From NCBI RefSeq assembly GCF_003992065.1, contig NZ_RQUZ01000008.1, positions 1 to 64,000 on the forward strand: a stretch of 64,000 nucleotides of DNA, given 5' to 3'. Positions 28,889 to 37,078 of this stretch are shown in pieces. The DNA comes from Veillonella seminalis. Its GTDB lineage: Bacteria; Bacillota; Negativicutes; Veillonellales; Veillonellaceae. The notes under the pieces were generated by a model, which was not told where the DNA came from, did not search any database, and saw nothing but the letters and a program-made list of their open reading frames with translations. Position 1 is the stretch's first letter, and every line of letters begins with the position of its first letter. The translations under genes and the position numbers were made by a program.

Positions 28889-28908
28889 ATATCTTATTTT
28901 TTAGATAT
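28889..28908 (-). promoter_or_regulatory. Candidate operator for the ArsR-type regulator
   Basis: ATATCT (28889-28894) and AGATAT (28903-28908) form an inverted repeat 10 bp before the regulator start, fitting autorepression. Related AATATCT / ATATATT words follow at about 28926-28942. Confidence 0.5.
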
Positions 28909-28998
28909 GTCAATATGCATCATTTAAATATCTCTATATATTTAACAATAAAACGATTAGAATGCAGCATACAATAACACCAATTCTTTTGATTCTAT

Positions 28999-29892
28999 CT
29001 ATTTACTCTTCTCTGAAGCCAAAATGAATACAGTTGATAAAATAAGGACAAACCCAATAATATCAGTGATTAAAAACTCACTGCCTAATAGAGCCCACCC
29101 CAATAAGGCTGCTGAAATCGGTTCTATGGACGACAACACGGAACCCTTTACGGCGCCGATACGGCGTACCCCTTCCAAATAGGCATTGAAGGAAATAATC
29201 GTTCCCAGTACAACCACATTAAATAGAGCGATATACGTCCACATATCCCAATCACCGGGAACATCAAACGGTTTCGCCCACGGTGTAATTATAATTCCTG
29301 AAAACAGCATGGCGAACCCGACAATCGGACCTGTACCGTAACGCCGTAACAATGATACCGGCTGAACACTGTAAATGGCTACCGCTACGGCAGAAAGCAA
29401 GCCCCAAAAGAGAACCTTTTCATCAATTCCTTCGAATGATAACTTGCCCTGTAAAGCAATCATGGCCGTTCCTATGGTAGCCAACACAATACTGATAGCC
29501 TCACCGGGTGACGGCAATTTTAAATAACGTACCGCCATATACACAACAATAATAATCGGTGCTAAATACTGTAACACCGTAGCAATTCCGGCACCGGCGT
29601 AATAAATGGAACGAAAATAGGCATATTGACATAAAGCCATGCCGAGCAAGCCAAATACCAAGACACCGACTACATCTTTCGGTGTTTTAAACACTTCAAA
29701 AATTTTACCGCGACCTTGACAGTAAGCTGCCATTACCGTAACTACACCGGAAATTAATAAGCGTACTACCAGCAGCCATTCCGGCGTAATGCCACGCTGT
29801 TGTTGTAAAAATTGTGACGAGGTTCCCGACAGGCCCCATAAAATGCCACCCATTAGCGTCAAGCCGATACCAACTAAAAACTGTCTATCCAT
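28999..29892 (-). CDS. EamA/DMT-family transporter
   Basis: 297 residues, ten predicted spans in two EamA repeats: LTLMGGILWGLSGTSSQFL at the start and SAVAVAIYSVQPVSLL opening the second half, with the typical end SAALLGWALLGSEFLITDIIG. Family members export amino acids or other small metabolites; the substrate is not predictable. It lies upstream of the ArsR-type gene (119 bp gap). Confidence 0.88.
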   Translation of the reverse strand: MDRQFLVGIGLTLMGGILWGLSGTSSQFLQQQRGITPEWLLVVRLLISGVVTVMAAYCQGRGKIFEVFKTPKDVVGVLVFGLLGMALCQYAYFRSIYYAGAGIATVLQYLAPIIIVVYMAVRYLKLPSPGEAISIVLATIGTAMIALQGKLSFEGIDEKVLFWGLLSAVAVAIYSVQPVSLLRRYGTGPIVGFAMLFSGIIITPWAKPFDVPGDWDMWTYIALFNVVVLGTIISFNAYLEGVRRIGAVKGSVLSSIEPISAALLGWALLGSEFLITDIIGFVLILSTVFILASEKSK

Positions 29893-30007
29893 ACTACTAT
29901 CCTTTACATCATGACAACATCTATCGCTGATTCATAACCACATGATACCGCCCAAAAATACGGTACCGGCAACTCATTTTGAGTCTTCATACAATTAAAT
30001 GGATAAA

Positions 30008-30032
30008 AACGACCGGCAATAAGCCGGTCGTT
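30008..30032. terminator. Bidirectional terminator after the YhcH-like gene
   Basis: AACGACCGGC (30008-30017) and GCCGGTCGTT (30023-30032) pair over 10 bp; T5 follows on the minus strand. Confidence 0.85.
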
Positions 30033-30071
30033 CTTTAATTATTGTCATTGTAACAAATTATAAAAGTCCTA

Positions 30072-30545
30072 TCAAGCCAATAAATCCATGGCTACTTTAA
30101 CTACAACTTTTAATACGCGGGAAGGTTCATCATTAACGGCACAGCATGGACGATGAATATCTTCAGGGAAGAAAATTACATAGGATCCGGAAGTAGCCAA
30201 TACGAAGGCTTCATCACTGATTTCGGAAGCGTAGAAGTACAAGTCTTTATCATCATGTGCTTCAACTACTTTTTCAATACCATAGTCCGGAACAAAACCC
30301 ATCTTTTCCTGTCCATCCACTACAAATTGCACATCTAAGTATTTCTTGTGTGCTTCAGGTCTTGTATCAGCCATTTTTTTAGTCGTTACATCTTGTACCA
30401 AAGCAAAAATATTATCACCATCAATATCATGACGGCCTAATTCCAATTTTTTAATATCCGTCGTCTTCAACCAATCAAGTACTTTTACCAACACAGGAGA
30501 ATAACCGAGACCTTTGTAGTTTACGTTAACATTACCGAATATCAT
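30072..30545 (-). CDS. YhcH/YjgK/YiaL family protein
   Basis: 157 residues, single cupin-like domain. Family marks are LELGRHDIDGDNIFALVQ, TRPEAHKKYLDVQFVVDG, and FAIF-like VIFFPEDIHRPCCAV with the metal-ligand histidine. Relatives (EbgC, YiaL, NanQ) act on sugar acids or as anomerases; a specific role is not assigned. AAAGG lies 8 bases before the ATG. It follows the EF-G paralogue on the same strand. Confidence 0.88.
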   Translation of the reverse strand: MIFGNVNVNYKGLGYSPVLVKVLDWLKTTDIKKLELGRHDIDGDNIFALVQDVTTKKMADTRPEAHKKYLDVQFVVDGQEKMGFVPDYGIEKVVEAHDDKDLYFYASEISDEAFVLATSGSYVIFFPEDIHRPCCAVNDEPSRVLKVVVKVAMDLLA

Positions 30546-30626
30546 GATAAAAACCTTTCTTCTTTTTACACGGCTGATTTGCCGCCCCTTTAAAAATTAA
30601 TTACAAATAAATTTACTGCTTACTGC

Positions 30627-32699
30627 CTATTCTTCTTCAGCAGTACCGTCAAATTTAGCTATAATAGCTTCTGCGGTCTTATGAGGTACTTCTTCATAAG
30701 AATTAAATTCCATATTAAATACGCCTTGACCTTGTGTCAAAGAACGTAATACGGTTACATAATCAAGCATTTCGGCAAACGGCACTTGCGCTTTAACAAC
30801 GGTAATGCCTTCCCGTTCACCTTGTTCCATGCCCAATACACGGCCACGACGACTGTTCAAATCGCCCATAACATCACCCATGAATACATCCGGTGCAAAT
30901 ACATTTACATTATATACAGGTTCCAACAATACCGGTTTAGCTTGCGGTACACCTTTTTTCAATGCTTGCGCTGCTGCTACTTTAAAGGCCAATTCTGAGG
31001 AGTCAACGGCATGATAGGAACCATCCAATAAGGTTACTTTTACACCGATCATAGGATAACCGGCCAACAAGCCTTTATCCAATGTTTCTTTAGCACCTTT
31101 TTCTACAGCCGGAATATACTGTCTAGGTACGGCACCGCCAAAGATTTTATCAACGAATTCAAAATCACTTTCAGCAGAAGGTTCGATTGAGATTTTAACA
31201 TGACCGTATTGACCATGACCACCGCTTTGTTTCTTGTGCTTGCCTTCCACTTCTACCTGACCGCGAACCGTTTCACGATATGGAATATAAGGTTTTTCCA
31301 ATTTAGCTTTCACACCGTATTTGCGTTCCATCTTTGTGAGGATATGTTCCAAATGAACTTCGCCCATACAACGAACTTGCATCTGACGGCCTTCCACATC
31401 TTTAACGACTACGCAAGTCGGATCTTCTTCCGAAATACGTTGTAACGCTGTAGCCAATTTTTCTTCTTCACCTTTCTTTTCCGGTACCATAGCTACCGTA
31501 TGTAAAGGTTGTGGGAATCGAATCTGACGATATTTAACTTTAAAAGCAGGTGTAGCAAAGGTATCGCCCGTCTTAGTCACAGCTAATTTAGGGATGACAA
31601 CGATATCACCGGCACGTGCTTCTGTAACCGGTACCTGCTGTTTACCGATAAGGGTATACATTTTGCCCCATTTTTCTTCCACGCCTTGAGTTACATTGAG
31701 AAGTTTGTCGCCTTCTTTTAACTCACCGGAAAATACACGTACAAAGCTTTGTTTACCGGCAAACGGATCTAATACAGTCTTAAATACAAAACCGGTAAAT
31801 GGTTTATCTACATGAACAATGCGTTCTTCGCCCGTATCAACTTCTTCAGCGGTCATAACTCGTTTTGAAGCATCCGGCATATAGCGAATCATACGATCGA
31901 GTACTTGATCCATGCCGATGTTATTTGTGGCACTGCCGCACATAACGGCACAAACAGTACCGGCCAACAAGCCTTCACGAAGACCTTGGCGAATTTCTTC
32001 CAAAGTAAGTTCTTGTCCGTCCAAATATTTTTCCAATAATTCATCATTGGCTTCAGCGGCCGATTCTACGGTCATTTCACGGATTTCTTCAACTTTGGCG
32101 GATAATTCGTCCGGTACCGGAACTTCTGTCATTTTACCGTTTTCATACACATAAGCCGTTCGTTTTGCTACGTCAACAACACCTTTAAAATCAGGACCTT
32201 CACCGATAGGAATCTGCAGCGGCATGATGGCTTTACCGAATAATTCGTGCATTTTTTCAAGAGTTCCGAAGAAGTCGGCTCCTTCCATATCCATCTTATT
32301 GATGAAAGCCATGCGCGGCATCTGCAATTCTACCCCGTAATCCCATGCACGAATGGTATCTACTTCCACCCCTGAGGTAGCTGACAATACCATGAGCATG
32401 CCGTCGGAAGCACGTAATGCGGCACGTACTTCGCCATGGAATTCGGAATAACCCGGCGTATCAATGAAATTAATTTTATAATTTTTCCATTCGCAAGGTG
32501 CCATACCAAGCTGAATAGTTACATTACGTTTAATTTCTTCAGGTTCAAAATCCATAATATGTTTGTTGTCTTGCCCTTTACCGACGGATGCTACAGCGCC
32601 GCAAGCAAAAAGCAAAGATTCTACCAATGCTGTTTTGCCCGCACCGTCGTGAGATACAACAGCCACATTACGAATTAAATCACTAGCATATTCTTTCAT
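30627..32699 (-). CDS. EF-G-like translation GTPase (FusA2-type paralogue)
   Basis: 690 residues with all EF-G domains. The G1 loop is SHDGAGKTAL, not the AHIDAGKTT of canonical EF-G; G3 is DTPGYSEF, where canonical EF-G has DTPGHVDF, and G4 is NKMD. The switch I region (FEPEEIKRNVTIQLG) also differs. This points to the second, often non-essential EF-G lineage rather than the main fusA, which would normally sit with rpsL/rpsG. GGAGG precedes ATG 32699. The lineage's role is not settled. Confidence 0.85.
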   Translation of the reverse strand: MKEYASDLIRNVAVVSHDGAGKTALVESLLFACGAVASVGKGQDNKHIMDFEPEEIKRNVTIQLGMAPCEWKNYKINFIDTPGYSEFHGEVRAALRASDGMLMVLSATSGVEVDTIRAWDYGVELQMPRMAFINKMDMEGADFFGTLEKMHELFGKAIMPLQIPIGEGPDFKGVVDVAKRTAYVYENGKMTEVPVPDELSAKVEEIREMTVESAAEANDELLEKYLDGQELTLEEIRQGLREGLLAGTVCAVMCGSATNNIGMDQVLDRMIRYMPDASKRVMTAEEVDTGEERIVHVDKPFTGFVFKTVLDPFAGKQSFVRVFSGELKEGDKLLNVTQGVEEKWGKMYTLIGKQQVPVTEARAGDIVVIPKLAVTKTGDTFATPAFKVKYRQIRFPQPLHTVAMVPEKKGEEEKLATALQRISEEDPTCVVVKDVEGRQMQVRCMGEVHLEHILTKMERKYGVKAKLEKPYIPYRETVRGQVEVEGKHKKQSGGHGQYGHVKISIEPSAESDFEFVDKIFGGAVPRQYIPAVEKGAKETLDKGLLAGYPMIGVKVTLLDGSYHAVDSSELAFKVAAAQALKKGVPQAKPVLLEPVYNVNVFAPDVFMGDVMGDLNSRRGRVLGMEQGEREGITVVKAQVPFAEMLDYVTVLRSLTQGQGVFNMEFNSYEEVPHKTAEAIIAKFDGTAEEE

Positions 32700-32888
32700 A
32701 TGAACCGCCTCCTTTAAAGCGCAGAAACGCAATTTACTGTATGTATTCGCTGTCAATGTATGAAATTCCTTTATATTTATTATACATTTTTCGAAATTAT
32801 AATAAATTTTTTAAAAATGTCCTGTAAAATTGCACAAACAGCTTGCCAAAAACAACTATATAACGTAACATTAGAGAATATATATAAG

Positions 32889-32936
32889 GGTTCGGCAGCG
32901 TAACACGGTAGTTGAGTATTTTTTGAAGAGCCGAAC
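32889..32936 (+). promoter_or_regulatory. 5'-UTR hairpin before amino acid permease
   Basis: GTTCGGC (32890-32896) and GCCGAAC (32930-32936) can pair across 33 bases, ending just before the AAAGGGGG ribosome site. Possibly a control or stabilising structure. Confidence 0.35.
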
Positions 32937-32953
32937 ACAAAGGGGGATTTTTT

Positions 32954-34327
32954 ATGAGTGAACAATCAAAACAAGGGCAAGACCACAGTATGAAGCGTGG
33001 CCTTAAAAACCGTCACATGCAAATGATTGCCTTAGGCGCATCGGTTGGTACCGGCCTGTTTTACGGCTCGGCTCCGACGATCAAATTGGTAGGACCGGGT
33101 ATTATTGCATCGTATGCATTGGCAGGCCTCTTTATTTTCTTTGTTATGCGCATGCTCGGCGAAATGGCGGTACGTGAACCGGTATCGGGTTCATTCAGCT
33201 ATTTTGCCAACAAATATTGGAGCGGTTTTATGGGCTATTTAGCCGGCTGGAATTATTGGACTTTATTTATGCTTGCCGGCATGGCGGAATTAGCTGCTAT
33301 CGCCGTGTATCTGGCCTATTGGTTCCCGGATATTCCGCATTGGCTTACCACATTACTGTGTCTGGTTATTATTACGGCCGTTAACTTAATCAATGTTAAG
33401 GCCTACGGCGAAGTTGAATTCTGGGCGTCCTTCATCAAAATCGGGGCCATCGTCAGCATGATTCTCTTCGGTTTCTATCTGATTTTTACCACCATGGGGT
33501 CCTTCCCGCACAACTTCCACAATTTATGGGATAACGGCGGTTTCTTCCCGAATGGTTCATGGGGCTTCCTTTGCTCCTTGGCAGTTGTTATGTTCTCCTT
33601 CGGCGGTGTCGATCTTATCGGGATTACAGCCGGTGAAGCAGAAGATCCTGAAAAAAGCTTACCAACAGCCATTAACGAATTGTTATTGCGTATCTTAATC
33701 TTCTACATTGGCACCATGGTTGTGCTCATGTCTTTAGCACCTTGGGATAAAGTTGGTCTCGAAGCCAGCCCGTTCGTTCAAATCTTTGAAGAAATCGGTA
33801 TTTCGGCTGCGTCAAACATTTTGAACCTTGTCGTTCTTGTGGCCGCCTTATCCGTATTCAACAGTATTTTGTACAGTAACTCCCGTATGTTATACGGTTT
33901 GGCTCAAGCCGGTAACGCCCCTAAAATCTTCAGCTACTTAACTGTGCACGGTGTGCCGTTGGTCAGCACCCTATTCTCGGCCGGTTTAGCGTTAATTATC
34001 GTTTTAACAACGTACCTCTACCCACAGGCCGGCGAAGTATTCATGCACCTTTTGGCACTCGTAGTAGCCGGTCTCGTTATCAGCTGGTTCGTCATCATCG
34101 CCACACATATGAAATTCCGCAGCACCTTCATTCGCGAAGGTCGCCTCGATGAATTGAAATTCAAATCGCCACTTTATCCGTTCATCAACTACTTATGTAT
34201 TTTATTCTTACTGGTAGTCGTAGCCGTTATGTGGCAAATGGACAGTTTCAAACCATCGGTAATCGCTATTCCGTTCTGGATTTTGTTCTTATATATTACA
34301 TATAAGTTTAAAAAAGTTAAAAAATAA
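32954..34327 (+). CDS. Amino acid permease (AAP/GABA-permease-like)
   Basis: 457 residues, 12 predicted spans. The N-terminus MKRGLKNRHMQMIALGASVGTG and REPVSGSFSYFANKY, AGWNYWTLFMLAGMAE are typical of the AAP family (GabP, ProY, CycA relatives). An acidic stretch GEAEDPEKSLPTAIN sits after span 6, as usual. Exact amino acid unknown. A strong AAAGGGGG site precedes the ATG. Own terminator follows. Confidence 0.88.
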   Translation: MSEQSKQGQDHSMKRGLKNRHMQMIALGASVGTGLFYGSAPTIKLVGPGIIASYALAGLFIFFVMRMLGEMAVREPVSGSFSYFANKYWSGFMGYLAGWNYWTLFMLAGMAELAAIAVYLAYWFPDIPHWLTTLLCLVIITAVNLINVKAYGEVEFWASFIKIGAIVSMILFGFYLIFTTMGSFPHNFHNLWDNGGFFPNGSWGFLCSLAVVMFSFGGVDLIGITAGEAEDPEKSLPTAINELLLRILIFYIGTMVVLMSLAPWDKVGLEASPFVQIFEEIGISAASNILNLVVLVAALSVFNSILYSNSRMLYGLAQAGNAPKIFSYLTVHGVPLVSTLFSAGLALIIVLTTYLYPQAGEVFMHLLALVVAGLVISWFVIIATHMKFRSTFIREGRLDELKFKSPLYPFINYLCILFLLVVVAVMWQMDSFKPSVIAIPFWILFLYITYKFKKVKK

Positions 34328-34348
34328 GTTTCAATAACTACAAAATTA

Positions 34349-34392
34349 CCCCTTAAAGTCGGACTTAGTAAAGTCTGATTTTAAGGGGATTT
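34349..34392 (+). terminator. Terminator after amino acid permease
   Basis: CCCCTTAAAGTCGGACTT pairs with AAGTCTGATTTTAAGGGG with a few wobbles, then T6. Confidence 0.9.
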
Positions 34393-34529
34393 TTTATACG
34401 CCCAATATATACTATCAACTCTTCATAACTGTTATTATTTTTCACAAAATGCACTATGGTATAATTAATCTATAATTGAATTACATAGCATCTCCCTACT
34501 ATTTTTATAACAAAACAAGGAGGCCCTGT

Positions 34530-35093
34530 ATGACACAACAAGTAAAACCGATTATGCATTTTAACCATGACACGTACTCTATCATCAAAGAATCCGATAG
34601 AGATGCCTTTCGCAGTTTTTTTGATCCTAAAGAACACGTCTTTAAACCCGTTTTCGACGGACACATCTTGTTGGGCCGGCTTCAAATGCCAATATGGCAT
34701 CATCGAGGATAATCTATTTATCACTAATGTAGAAATTAATGAGTACACAGAATTTAAACCACGACTCTTTAACCGGGAGCCTATTATTTTAGAAAATTGG
34801 GGTAATGGTAAAAATGTAAACTATATTATAAAAACGTCAATCATCCGATTGCCTATACCGGTGATTTATTCATTGCCAATAATTTTATTACCGGTCGTAA
34901 TCGTCCCAGATATAAACCTTCCTATCTTAATTACGAGACAATTCTACAACTTACCTTTGACCATGGTACATTGATTCACATAATCAATCATAGTGTAAGT
35001 CTCGAGGAAGTACGTACATATATGGATAACCACAACGATAGATTACCTGATGATTTGCCACCTATTTCTAAATACTTTGAATCCATATGGTAA
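34530..35093 (+). pseudogene. Frameshifted gene of unknown function
   Basis: A good AAGGAGG site and ATG at 34530 begin a frame (TQQVKPIMHFNHDTYSIIK) that stops at 34712. Reading moves to another frame near 34660-34690 (KCQYGIIEDNLFITNVEI) and to a third near 34815-34835 (NVNHPIAYTGDLFIANNF), ending in YFESIW-stop at 35093. All three pieces look like real coding sequence, so this is one ~187-residue protein with two frameshifts. I do not recognise the family. Either a decaying gene or clustered base-calling errors. Confidence 0.7.
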
Positions 35094-35132
35094 AATAAAA
35101 CGAGGCTCTGTTTTAGAGCCTCGTTTTATTTT
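35094..35132. terminator. Bidirectional terminator
   Basis: AAAATAAAACGAGGCTCT and AGAGCCTCGTTTTATTTT pair perfectly around a GTTTT loop, between the frameshifted gene and the convergent AraC gene. Confidence 0.92.
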
Positions 35133-35140
35133 GCCATTTT

Positions 35141-36445
35141 CTATTTTTCACTATAACTTCGCGGCGATGTATTAAAGTGTTTCTTAAACGCCTTATAAAA
35201 ATTACTGGTATTACTGTACCCTAACATTCCTGCAATCATTTCAATGGATAAATCAGTACCTCGAAGCAACGCAGCCGCTCTATCCATACGATGTACCGTT
35301 ACAATTTCGCTAAACGACTGGCCCGTTTCCTGGCGAATCAAATTAGAAATATAATTCGGATGATACGCCAAATCAGCCGCCATTTGTTTCAACGATACCG
35401 AATCTACATGTGTGCTTATGTACTGCATAATTTGTTCAATCAAACTGCCCTGCTCTAAAATCTGTTGCTGTGCTTTTTGCTCACGCGCCACCCCCAATAA
35501 CAAGGCGGCCACCAATGATTGCAAAATTGCCTGTGTATCCTCTTGAGGGCTTGCATATTCAAAAACCATCAACTCCAAGAGACGACGCACATAGTGCGGT
35601 TTTTCAAAATGCAGATGAATAAAATTTTCGGAAAATTCATTATTCTGCGGTTCCAAGAAAAAGTTAAATACCTTTTTATCTGACGCCAGAATAGGAAAAA
35701 ATGTCTTAAAGAACGCTTCTTTTTGAATTAAAACGCCGATGATTATAATATCTTCTTTACTGTCACCTTTAAGAGCATAGCCTGTATACGGTTGCCCGAT
35801 ATAACATTCATTTTCCTTTACTTTAATATAGTTATCTTGTGTATAACTGAGCGCACCGTAATCCCCTTGATAGGCAAAATTTAAAAAGAAAAAGTCATGA
35901 CGATGAAAGACTTCTTCAACGTGCTGACCTTTAAAAACACAAATCATAATGGTTTCATCAGTATTCCCCGGCCATTGATAGGCACGTTCAGGATGAGTAT
36001 CTCCGGATGATTTTAGCTTTGGCCAATGCTCAGTTATAAAAGCATTCCCCAACTGAGTCAAAGCTTCATTGAGTGTCTCTTGTTCCGGGGATATAGATTC
36101 TTCAAGTTCAGCGGCTGATTCAACTTTAACCGCATTAGTTTCTTTTTGCTGAGCTGTTACCGCCGCATCATCTTTTGTTACATTATCCTTAACATTTGAT
36201 ATTGCGGTTTTATTGTCCGATACTGCCTTCACCGACGTCACCATAGCCGTCTCCTCTTTTATAGCTATATCTGTTTGCTGTAGTTTTTCTTTCTTTTTAT
36301 TCTTTTTATTCTTTTTTAACTTCTTATAATGAAGCTTTTTATTTTGTTTCTTCTTCGATTTTTTCTTCTTTTTTAGTTCTGTTTTCTTAGAAAGCTTCTT
36401 TTTAGCCTTCTTCAATTTCTCTTTATCTTTACGCTTTTTAGCCAT
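35141..36445 (-). CDS. AraC-family regulator with lysine-rich N-terminal extension
   Basis: 434 residues. The C-terminal ~100 residues are an AraC double helix-turn-helix (SLKQMAADLAYHPNYISNLI, then IEMIAGMLGYSNTSNFYKAF). Residues ~170-290 are a cupin-like sensing domain (FHRHDFFFLNFAYQG). The first 54 residues contain 32 lysines, followed by a ~80-residue low-complexity linker. The first ATG has its AAGG site 15 bases away, which is poor. An internal ATG at 36244 (codon 68) has GAGGAG at 6 bases, so a 367-residue form lacking the lysine tract may be the main product. The regulated genes are unknown; it diverges from the acetyltransferase. Confidence 0.85.
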   Translation of the reverse strand: MAKKRKDKEKLKKAKKKLSKKTELKKKKKSKKKQNKKLHYKKLKKNKKNKKKEKLQQTDIAIKEETAMVTSVKAVSDNKTAISNVKDNVTKDDAAVTAQQKETNAVKVESAAELEESISPEQETLNEALTQLGNAFITEHWPKLKSSGDTHPERAYQWPGNTDETIMICVFKGQHVEEVFHRHDFFFLNFAYQGDYGALSYTQDNYIKVKENECYIGQPYTGYALKGDSKEDIIIIGVLIQKEAFFKTFFPILASDKKVFNFFLEPQNNEFSENFIHLHFEKPHYVRRLLELMVFEYASPQEDTQAILQSLVAALLLGVAREQKAQQQILEQGSLIEQIMQYISTHVDSVSLKQMAADLAYHPNYISNLIRQETGQSFSEIVTVHRMDRAAALLRGTDLSIEMIAGMLGYSNTSNFYKAFKKHFNTSPRSYSEK

Positions 36446-36654
36446 ATTATCTGCATACTACCTTTCCATTTCTTCGTAAGCTTCTTTTAAGTATATCATC
36501 AATCTTAAGATTTGCCACTATATATCTTACGTTTTAGCGTCGTCAGTATTCCGAAAGCAGACTATACTGTGGTTACACGTTAAAGCAAGACTGTTCTATT
36601 TTGAAAAATCCTATCGTTAATTTCCAATACTGACTGACATCAAAAGGAGGACAT

Positions 36655-36978
36655 ATGACTGAATTAGAAAAATTAAACGCCGGTTTGCCTTATAATTTTA
36701 TGGATCCCGAAGTAGACGCACTCAAATTAAATGCCGTAAAAGGTTGTGAAGAGCTAAACGCCAAAGAGCGACGCAATCACATAGCCGTAGCAACGCCTGT
36801 AACCATCGGCAATGATGTATGGATCGGCGGCAACGTAACTATTTTGCCGGGCGTAAACATTGGTGACAAAGCCGTCATCGCCGCCGGTGCGGTGGTGACA
36901 AAAGATGTACCGGACAATACTGTAGCCGGCGGTGTACCGGCAAAGGTGATTAAAGAGTTGCCGTCGGAAGAGGAATAA
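36655..36978 (+). pseudogene. Internally deleted maltose/galactoside O-acetyltransferase
   Basis: 107 residues against about 185-200 in the family. Residues 1-36 are the N-terminal Mac domain ([17 protein letters not shown]); residues ~46-107 are the final hexapeptide-repeat turns ([39 protein letters not shown]). The ~85 residues between, including most of the left-handed helix and the catalytic histidine, are gone without loss of frame. AAAGGAGG precedes the ATG and a terminator follows, so it may still be expressed, but catalysis is improbable. Confidence 0.75.
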
Positions 36979-37014
36979 AGACATAGAAAGACATATAAAA
37001 TTTAATTTTAAAGC

Positions 37015-37047
37015 AAAAAATCCACATCGAAATCGATGCGGATTTTT
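37015..37047. terminator. Terminator between acetyltransferase and EptA-like gene
   Basis: AAAAATCCACATCGA pairs with TCGATGCGGATTTTTT with one mismatch; it can serve both converging genes. Confidence 0.88.
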
Positions 37048-37078
37048 TATTATGATCTCAAAAACTTTTATAACAATT

